This document shows, piece after piece, positions 8,505-16,792 of a stretch of DNA of 37,055 bases. The position numbers and the translations under genes are program-made. The notes under the pieces are model-generated. The model was not told the origin of the DNA and ran no database searches. It was given only the letters and a program-made list of their open reading frames with translations. Within the stretch, counting starts at the first letter, position 1. Each line of letters begins with the position of its first letter. The stretch comes from Streptococcus sinensis (GTDB lineage: Bacteria > Bacillota > Bacilli > Lactobacillales > Streptococcaceae): NCBI RefSeq assembly GCF_000767835.1, contig NZ_JPEN01000070.1, forward strand, positions 1-37,055, given 5' to 3'.

Positions 8505-9665
8505 ATGTTAGACTTGAAAAAATACGGAATTGAGATGTGGGAGGAAGACAAGATTGTCTCCTTCCGCCATAAATTACTAGCTTGGTATGATGAGCATAAG
8601 CGTGATTTGCCTTGGCGACGGACAAGCAACCCATATCGTATCTGGATTTCTGAGATTATGCTCCAACAGACTAGGGTAGATACAGTCATTCCTTACTACG
8701 AGCGGTTTCTTAAGTGCTTTCCAACAGTGGCCGATCTGGCTCAGGCGCCAGAAGACAAGCTTCTGAAAGCATGGGAGGGACTGGGCTATTATTCCCGAGT
8801 TCGCAATATGCAGGTGGCTGCCCAGCAGATTATGTCTGACTTTAGTGGTATTTTTCCAGCTAACTATGAGGAAATCAGCAGTCTCAAAGGAATCGGGCCT
8901 TATACAGCGGGAGCGATTGCCAGCATCGCTTTTGGTTTGCCTGAGCCCGCAGTCGATGGCAATGTCATGCGGGTGCTGAGCCGATTGTTTGAAGTAGACT
9001 TAGATATTGGTCAACCGAGCAATCGTAAGGTTTTTCAGGCGATGATGGAAATATTGATTGACCCAGCACGGCCTGGAGATTTTAATCAGGCTTTGATGGA
9101 TCTGGGTTCAGATATCGAAGCACCTGTCAATCCTCGTCCAGAGGACAGTCCAGTTAAAGAATTCAGCGCAGCTTATTTGCACGGAACCATGGACAAATAT
9201 CCCATTAAGGCACCTAAAAAGAAGCCGATTCCGGTTTATCTGCAGGGGTTGATTATCGAAAACGAGCAGGGACAGTTCTTACTGGAAAAGAATGAGGCAA
9301 CTGGGTTGTTATCTGGTTTTTGGCATTTTCCCTTGATTGAAGTCGAGGAATTTCAAACGGAAGATCAGCTGTCACTTTTTGAGGTTGCTGAAAATCAGCC
9401 TAGTCTGGGTTTATCGCCCCAGGAAAGTTTTGAGCAAGATTATGATTTGACTGTCGATTGGCAGCAGCAGCCGTTTCCAAAAGTGCAACATGTGTTTAGC
9501 CATCGCAAGTGGCACATCCAGTTGGCTTATGGTCAGGTTAAAGATAGTCAACATACAGCGGCTGGAGAGGTCTTATGGCTTCATCCAGAAGAATTTGACA
9601 ATTACCCCTTTGCCAAACCTCAGCAGAAGATGTGGGAGGTTTTTCAGGAAGTTAGAAATAAGTAA
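8505..9665 (+). CDS. mutY: Adenine DNA glycosylase MutY, Fe-S-less form
   Basis: Removes adenine mispaired with 8-oxoguanine. The catalytic domain has E50 (WISEIMLQQTRVD), the helix-hairpin-helix SSLKGIGPYTAGAIASIAFG (126-144) and catalytic D151 (VDGNV). The C-terminal NUDIX-like domain carries the 8-oxoG-sensing FSH (HVFSHRKWH). The loop that normally holds four cluster cysteines (Cx6Cx2Cx5C) reads DLGSDIEAPVNPRP then EDSPVKEFSAAY (199-224) with no cysteine, so this is a cluster-less MutY. The flanking EAPVNPRPE...PVKEF skeleton shows exactly where the cysteines were lost. Length 386, family-typical. A TATACT -10 lies about 13 bases upstream of the ATG; no clear ribosome site is visible, so a near-leaderless transcript or the later ATG at 8535 are possibilities. 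Confidence 0.95.
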   Translation: MLDLKKYGIEMWEEDKIVSFRHKLLAWYDEHKRDLPWRRTSNPYRIWISEIMLQQTRVDTVIPYYERFLKCFPTVADLAQAPEDKLLKAWEGLGYYSRVRNMQVAAQQIMSDFSGIFPANYEEISSLKGIGPYTAGAIASIAFGLPEPAVDGNVMRVLSRLFEVDLDIGQPSNRKVFQAMMEILIDPARPGDFNQALMDLGSDIEAPVNPRPEDSPVKEFSAAYLHGTMDKYPIKAPKKKPIPVYLQGLIIENEQGQFLLEKNEATGLLSGFWHFPLIEVEEFQTEDQLSLFEVAENQPSLGLSPQESFEQDYDLTVDWQQQPFPKVQHVFSHRKWHIQLAYGQVKDSQHTAAGEVLWLHPEEFDNYPFAKPQQKMWEVFQEVRNK

Positions 9666-9667
9666 AA

Positions 9668-9696
9668 AAATCTGAGACTTTTTTTGTCTCAGATTT
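9668..9696. terminator. Bidirectional terminator between mutY and thioredoxin-like gene
   Basis: AAATCTGAGAC and GTCTCAGATTT flank a seven-T loop and have A- and T-runs on the outside, so the hairpin works in both directions between two convergent genes. Confidence 0.85.
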
Positions 9697-9712
9697 TTGA
9701 ATTGAACCAATT

Positions 9713-10060
9713 TTACAAGTTTGCAAAAGCTTTAATCTCATCTGCAGTCATAGAAGAATCACAACGAATAGATACTTGGCCGTCTTGAACATGAACAAAA
9801 CCAGGAACCGTCGGAATGCTATATTCAGAGCGGAAGGCTTGCAATTTATCCAACTCACCGCTTTCTTCACTGTTGATGAAGAAAATATGCGCCTTAGTAT
9901 CAGCGACAACGCTAGCAAGAGTAGCAGCGAATTTACGGCAGTAAGGGCAAGTTTTACGACCGACGAAGAAGGTGGCTGTTTCTTTGTCAACAATCGCCTG
10001 ACGAGCTCGGTCTACAGTTGTAAGTTCTAAATCTTTAATGTTTTGAGCAAATTGTTGCAT
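9713..10060 (-). CDS. Thioredoxin-like protein (bacteriocin transport accessory type)
   Basis: A 115-residue thioredoxin fold with the redox motif CPYC at 38-41 (GRKTCPYCRKF) and a cis-proline region SIPTVPGFVHV. There is no signal peptide, so it acts in the cytoplasm or is exported by an unknown route. Streptococcal members are often annotated as bacteriocin transport accessory proteins, but no bacteriocin gene is nearby, so a general disulfide-reductase role is more cautious. I place the start at the ATG ending at 10060 because GAGG stands 6 bases upstream of it; that GAGG overlaps the alternative ATG at 10072. Confidence 0.85.
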   Translation of the reverse strand: MQQFAQNIKDLELTTVDRARQAIVDKETATFFVGRKTCPYCRKFAATLASVVADTKAHIFFINSEESGELDKLQAFRSEYSIPTVPGFVHVQDGQVSIRCDSSMTADEIKAFANL

Positions 10061-10132
10061 AAAAATCCTCATTTCTTTTGATAGAATTAGTATGCCATAA
10101 AATACAAAAAAATGCTTGATTTGGAAATGAAA

Positions 10133-10163
10133 AACTAGAGAAAGGAAAATCCGGTCTCTGGTT
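10133..10163 (-). terminator. Terminator of phosphoglucomutase gene
   Basis: On the minus strand AACCAGAG pairs with CTCTAGTT (one G-U pair) around a 15-base loop, followed by TTTTC. It lies about 20 bases beyond the pgm stop. Confidence 0.6.
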
Positions 10164-10183
10164 AATTTAGTTATCGCATAGTC

Positions 10184-11902
10184 TTATTTGATAAACTCAT
10201 TGATTTCTGCTTCGATAGCCGCAATTTTGGCATGAGCATCTTCATTTGAATCACCGACAACAGCGATGTAGAACTTGATTTTTGGTTCTGTTCCAGATGG
10301 ACGGACAGCAATCCATGAGCCATCAGCCAAGGTGTATTTAAGCACATCACTTGGTGGAGTTGTCAAAGCTGTAACGCTACCATCTGCGGCGGTAGAAGTC
10401 TGAGCCTTGAAGTCTTCTGTGACAGAAATGGCAGTAGCATTGAAGTCTTTTGGACCATTGTCACGGAATTTGCCCATGATAGCTTTGATTTGCTCAGCAC
10501 CGTCAACACCAGACAGGGTCACAGAGATAGTCTTTTCAGCAAAGTAACCATACTCTTTGTAAATTTCTTCGATACCGTCAGCCAGAGTCAAGCCGCGAGA
10601 ACGATAATAGGCAGCCAATTCTGCAACAACTAATACCGCTTGGATCGCATCTTTGTCACGTACAAATGGTTTAATCAAGTAGCCAAAGCTTTCTTCAAAG
10701 CCCATCATGTAAGTGTGATTGTGTTTTTCTTCAAATTCTTGAATCTTTTCGGCGATAAATTTGAAACCAGTTAAGACATTGAACATGGTTGCGCCGTAGC
10801 TTTCAGCAATCTTGGTTACAAGATCGGTAGAGACAATGGATTTGCAAAGTGCTGCATTTGCAGGAAGTGTTCCAGCTGTCTTGTGAGCTTCCAAGATGTA
10901 CTTAGCCATAATTGCACCAATTTGATTTCCTGAAAGATTGCGATAGCTACCATCTTTTTGGAGAACTTCAACACCAACACGGTCAGCATCTGGGTCTGTT
11001 GCGACAAGGACGTCCGCACCAACTTTGTGTCCCAATTCTTCAGCGAGAGAGAAAGCCGCCTGGTTTTCTGGGTTTGGTGATTTGACAGTAGAAAAGTCTG
11101 GATCTGGCACACATTGAGCTTCAACAACCTGAACAGAATCAAAACCAGCTTGGGCAAACGCTCGACGTGCTAACATTTCACCTGTACCGTGAAGCGGAGT
11201 GTAGACGATTTTCATGTCTTTTCCATATTCATCAATCAATTGTTGATTGATATTCACGTCTTTTACTTCTTTAAGGTATTCAGTATCAACGTTTTCACCG
11301 ATGATTTCAATCAATCCAGATGCTTTTTCGGCTTCAACATCAGCTACTTCAATAGTAAATGGATTTTCAATGGCACGAATATAAGTTGTTAGAGCATCAG
11401 CATCATGAGGCGGCATTTGACCACCATCTTCGCCATAAACTTTATAGCCATTAAACGGAGCAGGGTTATGGCTGGCTGTAATCATAATACCAGCAAAGGT
11501 CCCCAAATGGCGCACTGCAAATGAAAGCTCTGGTGTTGGGCGTAGGCTTTCAAAGACATAGGACTTGATGCCGTGTTTGGCCAAAACAGCAGCGGATTCA
11601 AAAGCGAACTCTGGTGAGAAATGACGGGAATCGTAGGCGATGGCTACACCGCGTTTCTTAAACTCTTCACCTTTTTCTTCAATCAAGCGAGCCAATCCTT
11701 CAGTTGCTTGACGAACAACATAAATATTAATCCGATTTGTACCAGCTCCAATCAGGCCACGCATCCCAGCAGTACCAAACTCAAGGTTTGTATAAAATGC
11801 ATCTTCCTTGGTTTTTTCGTCCATGCCTTCTAAATCTTCCCGAAGATAGTCAGGAAGTTCAGCGAAATCAAGCCATTTTTGGAAGTTATCTTGATAAGTC
11901 AT
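10184..11902 (-). CDS. pgm: Alpha-phosphoglucomutase/phosphomannomutase family enzyme
   Basis: Interconverts glucose 6-phosphate and glucose 1-phosphate, linking glycolysis to UDP-glucose, glycogen and capsule or teichoic acid precursors. Domains in order: N-terminal domain with phosphoserine loop TASHNP (142-147, S144), metal loop DPDADR (303-308), sugar-binding GFEESFGYL, and the C-terminal phosphate-binding RPSGTEPK. The 572-residue length matches the PgcA-type enzymes of Firmicutes. AAAGGAG lies upstream of the ATG. It is monocistronic with its own promoter, which carries a near-consensus catabolite-response element, so carbon-source control is likely. Confidence 0.95.
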   Translation of the reverse strand: MTYQDNFQKWLDFAELPDYLREDLEGMDEKTKEDAFYTNLEFGTAGMRGLIGAGTNRINIYVVRQATEGLARLIEEKGEEFKKRGVAIAYDSRHFSPEFAFESAAVLAKHGIKSYVFESLRPTPELSFAVRHLGTFAGIMITASHNPAPFNGYKVYGEDGGQMPPHDADALTTYIRAIENPFTIEVADVEAEKASGLIEIIGENVDTEYLKEVKDVNINQQLIDEYGKDMKIVYTPLHGTGEMLARRAFAQAGFDSVQVVEAQCVPDPDFSTVKSPNPENQAAFSLAEELGHKVGADVLVATDPDADRVGVEVLQKDGSYRNLSGNQIGAIMAKYILEAHKTAGTLPANAALCKSIVSTDLVTKIAESYGATMFNVLTGFKFIAEKIQEFEEKHNHTYMMGFEESFGYLIKPFVRDKDAIQAVLVVAELAAYYRSRGLTLADGIEEIYKEYGYFAEKTISVTLSGVDGAEQIKAIMGKFRDNGPKDFNATAISVTEDFKAQTSTAADGSVTALTTPPSDVLKYTLADGSWIAVRPSGTEPKIKFYIAVVGDSNEDAHAKIAAIEAEINEFIK

Positions 11903-11989
11903 AGGTGGAGTCTCCTTTATATTTAAGATAGAAAATCAACTTGCGACTTTTCTCAGATTTGAGATAGAGCACAGGGATTTTCTGATTAA

Positions 11990-12008
11990 TTTAATCGCTT
12001 TCATTATA
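11990..12008 (-). promoter_or_regulatory. pgm promoter -10 with cre site at the start point
   Basis: On the minus strand TGTTATAAT forms an extended -10 (TATAAT at 12003-12008). Immediately downstream, TGAAAGCGATTAAA (11990-12003) matches 13 of 14 positions of the cre consensus TGWAANCGNTNWCA. A CcpA site over the transcription start would repress. Confidence 0.6.
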
Positions 12009-12089
12009 ACATATTTTCATAGTTTTTGAAAGTGTCGACCTAAAAAATCCTGAAATACTTTTGAAAAATGAATAGTAGCGCAAAAGAAA

Positions 12090-12112
12090 AATAACCACAC
12101 TGGGTGATTATT
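12090..12112 (-). terminator. Terminator of coaB-coaC-ECF operon
   Basis: On the minus strand AATAATCAC and GTGGTTATT pair around CCAGT, and a TTTTCTTTT tract follows. The stem includes the stop codon of the ECF gene. Confidence 0.7.
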
Positions 12113-12671
12113 TTTTGAACTTTTCAAGTGCGGGCACAATAGCGACGGTAAGAATGGCAGAAATGACCATTTCAGAAATAGAATTGGCTGATAGAACAAG
12201 TGCGAGCATCGCTTGAATATCTCCATTGTAAACAGCTGAAAATAGGATGAAAATTCCACCAAGAACAAAGACGGTGTTGGTCATAGAGCCTACTGCACCA
12301 GCAAGCACTAACCCCGGCTTGTTTTTCATCCATTTATAGACGAAGTAGGGGGTAATCCCAATCAGAATTCGTGGCACCATAGCAATCATTAAGGAATTAA
12401 GATTCCCATTTGGTACAAAAGGGCTGAAAAGATAACTAGTCGGCAGAAGAACCAGAGTATTAGTCACGACACTGATCAATCCCATCAAGGTTCCTAGTAT
12501 AGCTCCGATGCGCGGTCCGTAGATGATGCTGGCGATAATGACCGGAATGTGGATAATGGTCGGCTTAATCGGAACTGGCAGCAGATTGAAAATGACGGAG
12601 CTCAGCAAATGGAGTACCAGCATAATGGCAAAAAAGATGGCAATTTGGGCAACACTAGATTGTTTTCTCAT
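12108..12671 (-). CDS. ECF transporter S component, probably pantothenate
   Basis: A 187-residue, highly hydrophobic protein with about six membrane segments, beginning at residues 8-30 (IAIFFAIMLVLHLLSSVIF). The segment IPVIIASIIYGPRIGAILG is typical of the substrate-binding S components that plug into the shared EcfAAT energising module. It overlaps coaC by 17 bases, and that operon makes coenzyme A from phosphopantothenate, so pantothenate (PanT-like) is the best substrate guess; the specificity is inferred from context only. AAAGGA lies 8 bases upstream of the ATG, inside coaC. No EcfA or EcfT gene is in the window. Confidence 0.85.
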   Translation of the reverse strand: MRKQSSVAQIAIFFAIMLVLHLLSSVIFNLLPVPIKPTIIHIPVIIASIIYGPRIGAILGTLMGLISVVTNTLVLLPTSYLFSPFVPNGNLNSLMIAMVPRILIGITPYFVYKWMKNKPGLVLAGAVGSMTNTVFVLGGIFILFSAVYNGDIQAMLALVLSANSISEMVISAILTVAIVPALEKFKK

Positions 12672-13206
12672 TTATAATTTCCTTTACTTTTTCTATAATC
12701 GTATTTATATCGGCCAGAGCACCTGTCCCGTGGTCCCCACAAGCTAGAACAGCTTCACGTGGTTCAATTATTTCCCAGCCAAATTGTTTCAATCTTTCCA
12801 GATTGTGTTGGGTCAAGGGATTTTCGTACATTTTGGTATTCATAGCCGGGGCGATGACTTTTTTGACATGAGAGGGTAGAGCAAGAGCAGTAGCGGTTAC
12901 CATGTTGTCCGCTAGGCCATTGGCCAGTTTGGCGATGGTATTGGCTGTAGCAGGAGCGACTAAGAAGAGATTCGTCTTCTTGGCAATTTCAATATGGTTC
13001 ACCTTGTCTGGCCAAGGTTCTTCCATAATGTCAAGGGTGACAGGATTTTTTGATAGTACCTGCAGGGTCAGTGGGGTGATGAAGTGACTGGCAGCTTCCG
13101 TCATGAGAATAGACACGGTATAGCCCAACTTCCCAAGCTGACTAGTAATATCCGCAGCTTTATAGGCAGAAATGCTACCTGTGACTGCGAGGGTGATCTG
13201 AATCAT
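12655..13206 (-). CDS. coaC: Phosphopantothenoylcysteine decarboxylase
   Basis: FMN enzyme that decarboxylates 4'-phosphopantothenoylcysteine to 4'-phosphopantetheine in coenzyme A synthesis. Flavoprotein-fold opening ITLAVTGSISAYKAADI; catalytic H71 in VNHIEIAK; substrate-recognition motif PAMNTKMY with N123; and the active-site lid LACGDHGTG with C156. The 183-residue protein is a stand-alone CoaC, as is usual in streptococci and enterococci, where CoaB is separate. Its ATG shares ATGA with the coaB stop (13203-13206). Confidence 0.95.
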   Translation of the reverse strand: MIQITLAVTGSISAYKAADITSQLGKLGYTVSILMTEAASHFITPLTLQVLSKNPVTLDIMEEPWPDKVNHIEIAKKTNLFLVAPATANTIAKLANGLADNMVTATALALPSHVKKVIAPAMNTKMYENPLTQHNLERLKQFGWEIIEPREAVLACGDHGTGALADINTIIEKVKEIINEKTI

Positions 13207-13895
13207 AGTCTGCCTCCTTTCTGGATATGGTCTAGCAGCTTTTCAGCAATATCTTCCTTGGAAAAAGCTTCTGTGACAGTGTTTTGCCCTACGAGATAGG
13301 CATGGTGAAGACCGCTTGAAATTTCAGCCAAATCATTGGCGACAATCAGTTCAGCCTGATTTTTTATTAGGCTGGATCTAGCAGTAGTAAGCAGTTCTTC
13401 TTGCGAAACATCTACCAATAGTTTAAATCCAATTAGTCGAATATTTGGATTCCATTCTTTGACCTTGCTAATGATTTTGGGATTTTTCTTGAGGAAAAGC
13501 ACTTGGTAGTCATCAGCAGAAGAAATCTTGCTCTGGGAGTTGCTTTTATCCAGAAATTCTGTCATATCTGAACTAGCAAGAACCTCTTCGAATCCTGCCA
13601 TATAAATCGGCTTGTAGTCTGAAACAGCCATGGAGTGAATGAGTACATCATGGGCTGGCACCAGCTCCCTCATAGCCAATAGCAACTGGTTGGTATTTTC
13701 GATCATTCTAATCGTTAATTGTTCGTGCGGGGCAGGCTTGACAGCTTTTTCAGTCGTTAGCAAAGTCACTGTGGCACCGTTGGCTAAACAATGCTCAGCA
13801 ATAATTTTTCCAAGCTGGCCTGTCGAATGATTGGTAATAGAGCGGACTTGGTCGATTTTTTCGCTAGTTCCGCCAGAAGTAATCAATATGTTCAT
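13203..13895 (-). CDS. coaB: Phosphopantothenate--cysteine ligase, stand-alone type
   Basis: Joins 4'-phosphopantothenate and cysteine with nucleotide triphosphate activation. It opens with TSGGTSEKIDQVRSITNHST then GQLG, the CoaB/Dfp nucleotide-binding region, and continues with a KKNPKII and FKLLVDVS region typical of the C-terminal half of bifunctional Dfp. At 230 residues it lacks the CoaC domain, which is the next gene. The ribosome site is weak (AAGG only 2 bases from the ATG), and no clear promoter is visible in the A+T-rich upstream stretch. First gene of coaB-coaC-ECF. Confidence 0.94.
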   Translation of the reverse strand: MNILITSGGTSEKIDQVRSITNHSTGQLGKIIAEHCLANGATVTLLTTEKAVKPAPHEQLTIRMIENTNQLLLAMRELVPAHDVLIHSMAVSDYKPIYMAGFEEVLASSDMTEFLDKSNSQSKISSADDYQVLFLKKNPKIISKVKEWNPNIRLIGFKLLVDVSQEELLTTARSSLIKNQAELIVANDLAEISSGLHHAYLVGQNTVTEAFSKEDIAEKLLDHIQKGGRL

Positions 13896-14021
13896 AGCCT
13901 TATTTTACAAGAAAAAAAGAATTAAGTAAAATAAAATTCATTCAAAATAGTCTCGTATGAACAAAATTTTTTCTTTGAAAGAATATGGACGATGATAAAT
14001 CAATAGAACTCAAAAGAAGTA

Positions 14022-14034
14022 ATTACCGAACATT
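14022..14034 (+). promoter_or_regulatory. PurBox upstream of fhs
   Basis: ATTACCGAACATT matches all 13 positions of the lactic acid bacterial PurBox AWWWCCGAACWWT, the site where PurR with PRPP activates purine genes. It ends 45 bases before the fhs -10. Confidence 0.75.
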
Positions 14035-14079
14035 ATACTTAATATGGTGTTTGTTTGTGCAGATTTAAGTATTTTTTGT

Positions 14080-14085
14080 TATAAT
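14080..14085 (+). promoter_or_regulatory. fhs promoter, extended -10
   Basis: TGTTATAAT (14077-14085) is an extended -10 without a good -35, as expected for a promoter that depends on an activator such as PurR. Confidence 0.6.
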
Positions 14086-14114
14086 CTTTATATTAATTGA
14101 TAGAGGAGTTCCTG

Positions 14115-15785
14115 ATGAAAACAGATATTGAAATTGCTCAAAGTGTTGAATTACAGCCTATTGTTGATGTGGTAAAAAAAGTTGGCATCGACTATGACGA
14201 CTTGGAACTATATGGTAAGTACAAAGCCAAGCTTAGCTTTGATAAGATTCGTGAGGTTGAAAAAAATCCTGTTGGCAAACTGATTTTGGTAACAGCAATC
14301 AATCCGACACCTGCTGGAGAAGGTAAATCTACCATTACCATTGGACTAGCTGATGCGCTCAATAAAATTGGCAAGAAAACTATGATTGCCATTCGCGAAC
14401 CGTCTTTGGGGCCTGTTATGGGAATCAAAGGAGGCGCAGCTGGCGGCGGTCACGCGCAGGTTCTACCGATGGAAGATATTAACTTGCATTTTACTGGTGA
14501 TATGCACGCCATTACGACTGCTAACAACGCCCTGTCAGCTCTCATTGATAATCATTTGCATCAAGGAAATGCCCTGGGAATCGATCAACGCCGCATTATC
14601 TGGAAGCGGGTGGTTGACCTAAATGACCGGGCTCTTCGCCATGTGACCGTTGGCTTAGGAAGTCCTGTCAATGGTATTCCGCGCGAAGATGGTTTTGACA
14701 TTACGGTTGCATCTGAAATCATGGCGATTCTTTGCTTAGCCACGGATATTGAAGATTTGAAAAAGCGCTTGGCTAACATTGTCATCGGTTATCGCTATGA
14801 CCGCTCACCAGTCTATGTTCGTGACCTTGAGGTAGAAGGGGCTCTGGCTTTGGTCTTAAAAGATGCGATTAAGCCGAATCTGGTACAGACGATTTATGGG
14901 ACACCGGCCTTTGTTCATGGCGGACCATTTGCCAATATCGCCCATGGCTGTAACTCTGTTTTGGCGACTGGCACAGCGCTGCGCTTGGCTGAGTATACTG
15001 TGACGGAAGCAGGGTTTGGTGCGGACCTTGGTGCTGAAAAATTCTTAGATATTAAAACTCCAAACTTACCGACTTCTCCAGATGCAGTCGTAATCGTTGC
15101 AACCTTGCGCGCCCTCAAGATGAATGGTGGAGTAGCTAAGGATGCACTTACAGAAGAGAATATTGAGGCGATCCGAGCTGGTTTTGCTAATCTCAAGCGG
15201 CACGTTGAAAATATCCGTAAGTTCGGTATTCCAGTGGTCGTCGCTATCAATGAATTTGTCTCTGACACGGCTGCTGAAATTACAGCGCTTAAGGAACTTT
15301 GTGCAGAAATTAAGGTTCCAGTTGAGTTAGCTAGCGTTTGGGCTGATGGTGCTGAAGGTGGTGTATCTCTAGCTGAGACTGTAGTCCAAACCATTGATGA
15401 AGAACCAGCTCATTACACTCGCCTTTATGACAATGATTTATCTATTGAAGAAAAAATCGAGAAGATTGTCAGAGAAATCTATCGTGGTTCAAAAGTGAAC
15501 TTTGAGAAAAAAGCGCAGACTCAAATTCGAGAAATTGTCAAAAACGGCTGGGATAAGCTGCCAATCTGCATGGCTAAAACACAGTATAGCTTCTCAGACA
15601 ATCCTTCTGCTCTGGGCGCGCCAGAAAATTTTGAAATCACCATTCGTGAATTGGTACCAAAACTTGGGGCAGGCTTTATCGTGGCTTTGACAGGAGATGT
15701 CATGACCATGCCAGGATTGCCAAAACGACCTGCAGCACTCAATATGGATGTAGCGGCAGACGGCACAGCGATTGGCTTGTTTTAA
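14115..15785 (+). CDS. fhs: Formate--tetrahydrofolate ligase
   Basis: Makes 10-formyltetrahydrofolate from formate, THF and ATP, providing one-carbon units for purine synthesis and for initiator tRNA formylation. The nucleotide-binding segment [18 protein letters not shown] lies at 66-83; the protein is 556 residues, the normal length. The start at 14115 (MKTDIEI) has AGGAG 8 bases upstream and is preferred over 14097. A perfect PurBox upstream indicates PurR control. The last 148 bases of the gene (15636-15783) are repeated with 92% identity at 16793-16940 after a RelA/SpoT-domain gene, so this 3' end may have been replaced by incoming DNA while the frame stayed intact. Confidence 0.96.
   Translation: MKTDIEIAQSVELQPIVDVVKKVGIDYDDLELYGKYKAKLSFDKIREVEKNPVGKLILVTAINPTPAGEGKSTITIGLADALNKIGKKTMIAIREPSLGPVMGIKGGAAGGGHAQVLPMEDINLHFTGDMHAITTANNALSALIDNHLHQGNALGIDQRRIIWKRVVDLNDRALRHVTVGLGSPVNGIPREDGFDITVASEIMAILCLATDIEDLKKRLANIVIGYRYDRSPVYVRDLEVEGALALVLKDAIKPNLVQTIYGTPAFVHGGPFANIAHGCNSVLATGTALRLAEYTVTEAGFGADLGAEKFLDIKTPNLPTSPDAVVIVATLRALKMNGGVAKDALTEENIEAIRAGFANLKRHVENIRKFGIPVVVAINEFVSDTAAEITALKELCAEIKVPVELASVWADGAEGGVSLAETVVQTIDEEPAHYTRLYDNDLSIEEKIEKIVREIYRGSKVNFEKKAQTQIREIVKNGWDKLPICMAKTQYSFSDNPSALGAPENFEITIRELVPKLGAGFIVALTGDVMTMPGLPKRPAALNMDVAADGTAIGLF
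15636..15783 (+). repeat. fhs 3' end, copy 1 (part of intact gene)
   Basis: First copy of a 148-base direct repeat, running from ATCACCATTCG to the last bases before the fhs stop. It differs from the second copy at 12 positions, most of them synonymous. Confidence 0.95.
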
Positions 15786-15816
15786 AAAATATTTTTAATA
15801 TTTAAAGGGGAATGAA

Positions 15817-16788
15817 ATGTTTGAAAAAAATACTAGACAAATCCTGTCAGAATTTGATGACGCTAAAGAGAGTTACGAAAGACTTCTGGAATATGTCAAA
15901 GCAACAATTAAAAGTTTATTGAATGATAAAAAAATTCAGTTTCACGAAATAGAAGGCAGAATAAAAGATAGGGAGAGTTTAAAGGAAAAAATTGTGATTA
16001 AAGATAAATACAAAACACTATCAGAGATTACTGATATTTGTGGAATTCGAATTATTACTTTCTTTTCAGATGATGTAGATAAAATTGCTAATTTACTTGA
16101 ACAGGAATTTAATTTAGACAAAGAGAATTCTATTGATAAAAGGAAAAGTCAAGATCCAACAAAATTTGGTTACGTATCTTTACATTATATCCTTCAATTA
16201 GATGGTAGTAGAGCTGAATTATCTGAAAATAGTGTTTTCAAAGAATTGAAGTTTGAAGTACAAATTAGGACGATTTTACAGCATGCATGGGCCGAGATAG
16301 AACATGATTTTGGTTATAAAACCGAAAGTGAAGTCCCTGAAAAAATTAGAAGAAGATTTTCAAGATTAGCTGGGCTAATTGAACTTGCTGACAATGAATT
16401 TATGGAAATAAAAAGAACTGAAAAAGATTATTTTAACGAAGTTGAAGCAGAAATAGGTAATCAGTCTCAAAGCACCCAAATTGATTCAGTCAGTATCTCG
16501 GCTTTATTAGATAGTGACTCTTTTATGAAATTTTTGCGGAACTATTATAAAAAATATAATATTGAAGTTAGGAAACCGGGCGGTAAATTTAAGGATGAAA
16601 GAATTTCTAAAATTGTAAGTTATTGTGAACGGTCAGATATTAAGACTATAGATGAATTGGTGAATAAGTTTAAAGATAAGTTTCCAGATTACTTTAATGA
16701 ATGGATAAAGGATAAGAATAACTATTTTTATGTGTGGAATATTACTCCGCTACTTGATATTGTGCCAATGTTAAAGTCTGATAGATAA
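15817..16788 (+). CDS. RelA/SpoT-domain nucleotidyltransferase, possible toxSAS-like effector
   Basis: A 323-residue cytoplasmic protein with a synthetase-type RelA/SpoT domain in about residues 40-200: [12 protein letters not shown] (48-59), TDICGIRI with D73, FGYVSLH (117-123), FEVQIRT (146-152) and [13 protein letters not shown] (156-168). All residues expected for pyrophosphate transfer appear present. There is no HD hydrolase domain. A charged C-terminal region of about 115 residues (209-323) has no family that I can name; it might sense a trigger or hold the enzyme in check. It differs strongly from RelQ at 4982. Relatives include alarmone synthetases and toxic SAS enzymes that modify tRNA or make other nucleotides. 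AAGGGG lies upstream of the ATG. No terminator separates it from fhs, so read-through expression is likely. No partner antitoxin gene is visible. Confidence 0.85.
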   Translation: MFEKNTRQILSEFDDAKESYERLLEYVKATIKSLLNDKKIQFHEIEGRIKDRESLKEKIVIKDKYKTLSEITDICGIRIITFFSDDVDKIANLLEQEFNLDKENSIDKRKSQDPTKFGYVSLHYILQLDGSRAELSENSVFKELKFEVQIRTILQHAWAEIEHDFGYKTESEVPEKIRRRFSRLAGLIELADNEFMEIKRTEKDYFNEVEAEIGNQSQSTQIDSVSISALLDSDSFMKFLRNYYKKYNIEVRKPGGKFKDERISKIVSYCERSDIKTIDELVNKFKDKFPDYFNEWIKDKNNYFYVWNITPLLDIVPMLKSDR

Positions 16789-16792
16789 ACCT

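Noticed and set aside
9490-9675. Small plus-strand frame inside the end of mutY
   Set aside because: It is an alternate frame of the NUDIX-like domain with no start signal.
12017-12268. Minus-strand frame overlapping the ECF gene end
   Set aside because: Shadow frame crossing the operon terminator; no start signal or domain.
14915-15394. 159-codon minus-strand frame within fhs
   Set aside because: Antisense shadow of a well-conserved gene; Ser/Ala-rich composition from reversed codons.
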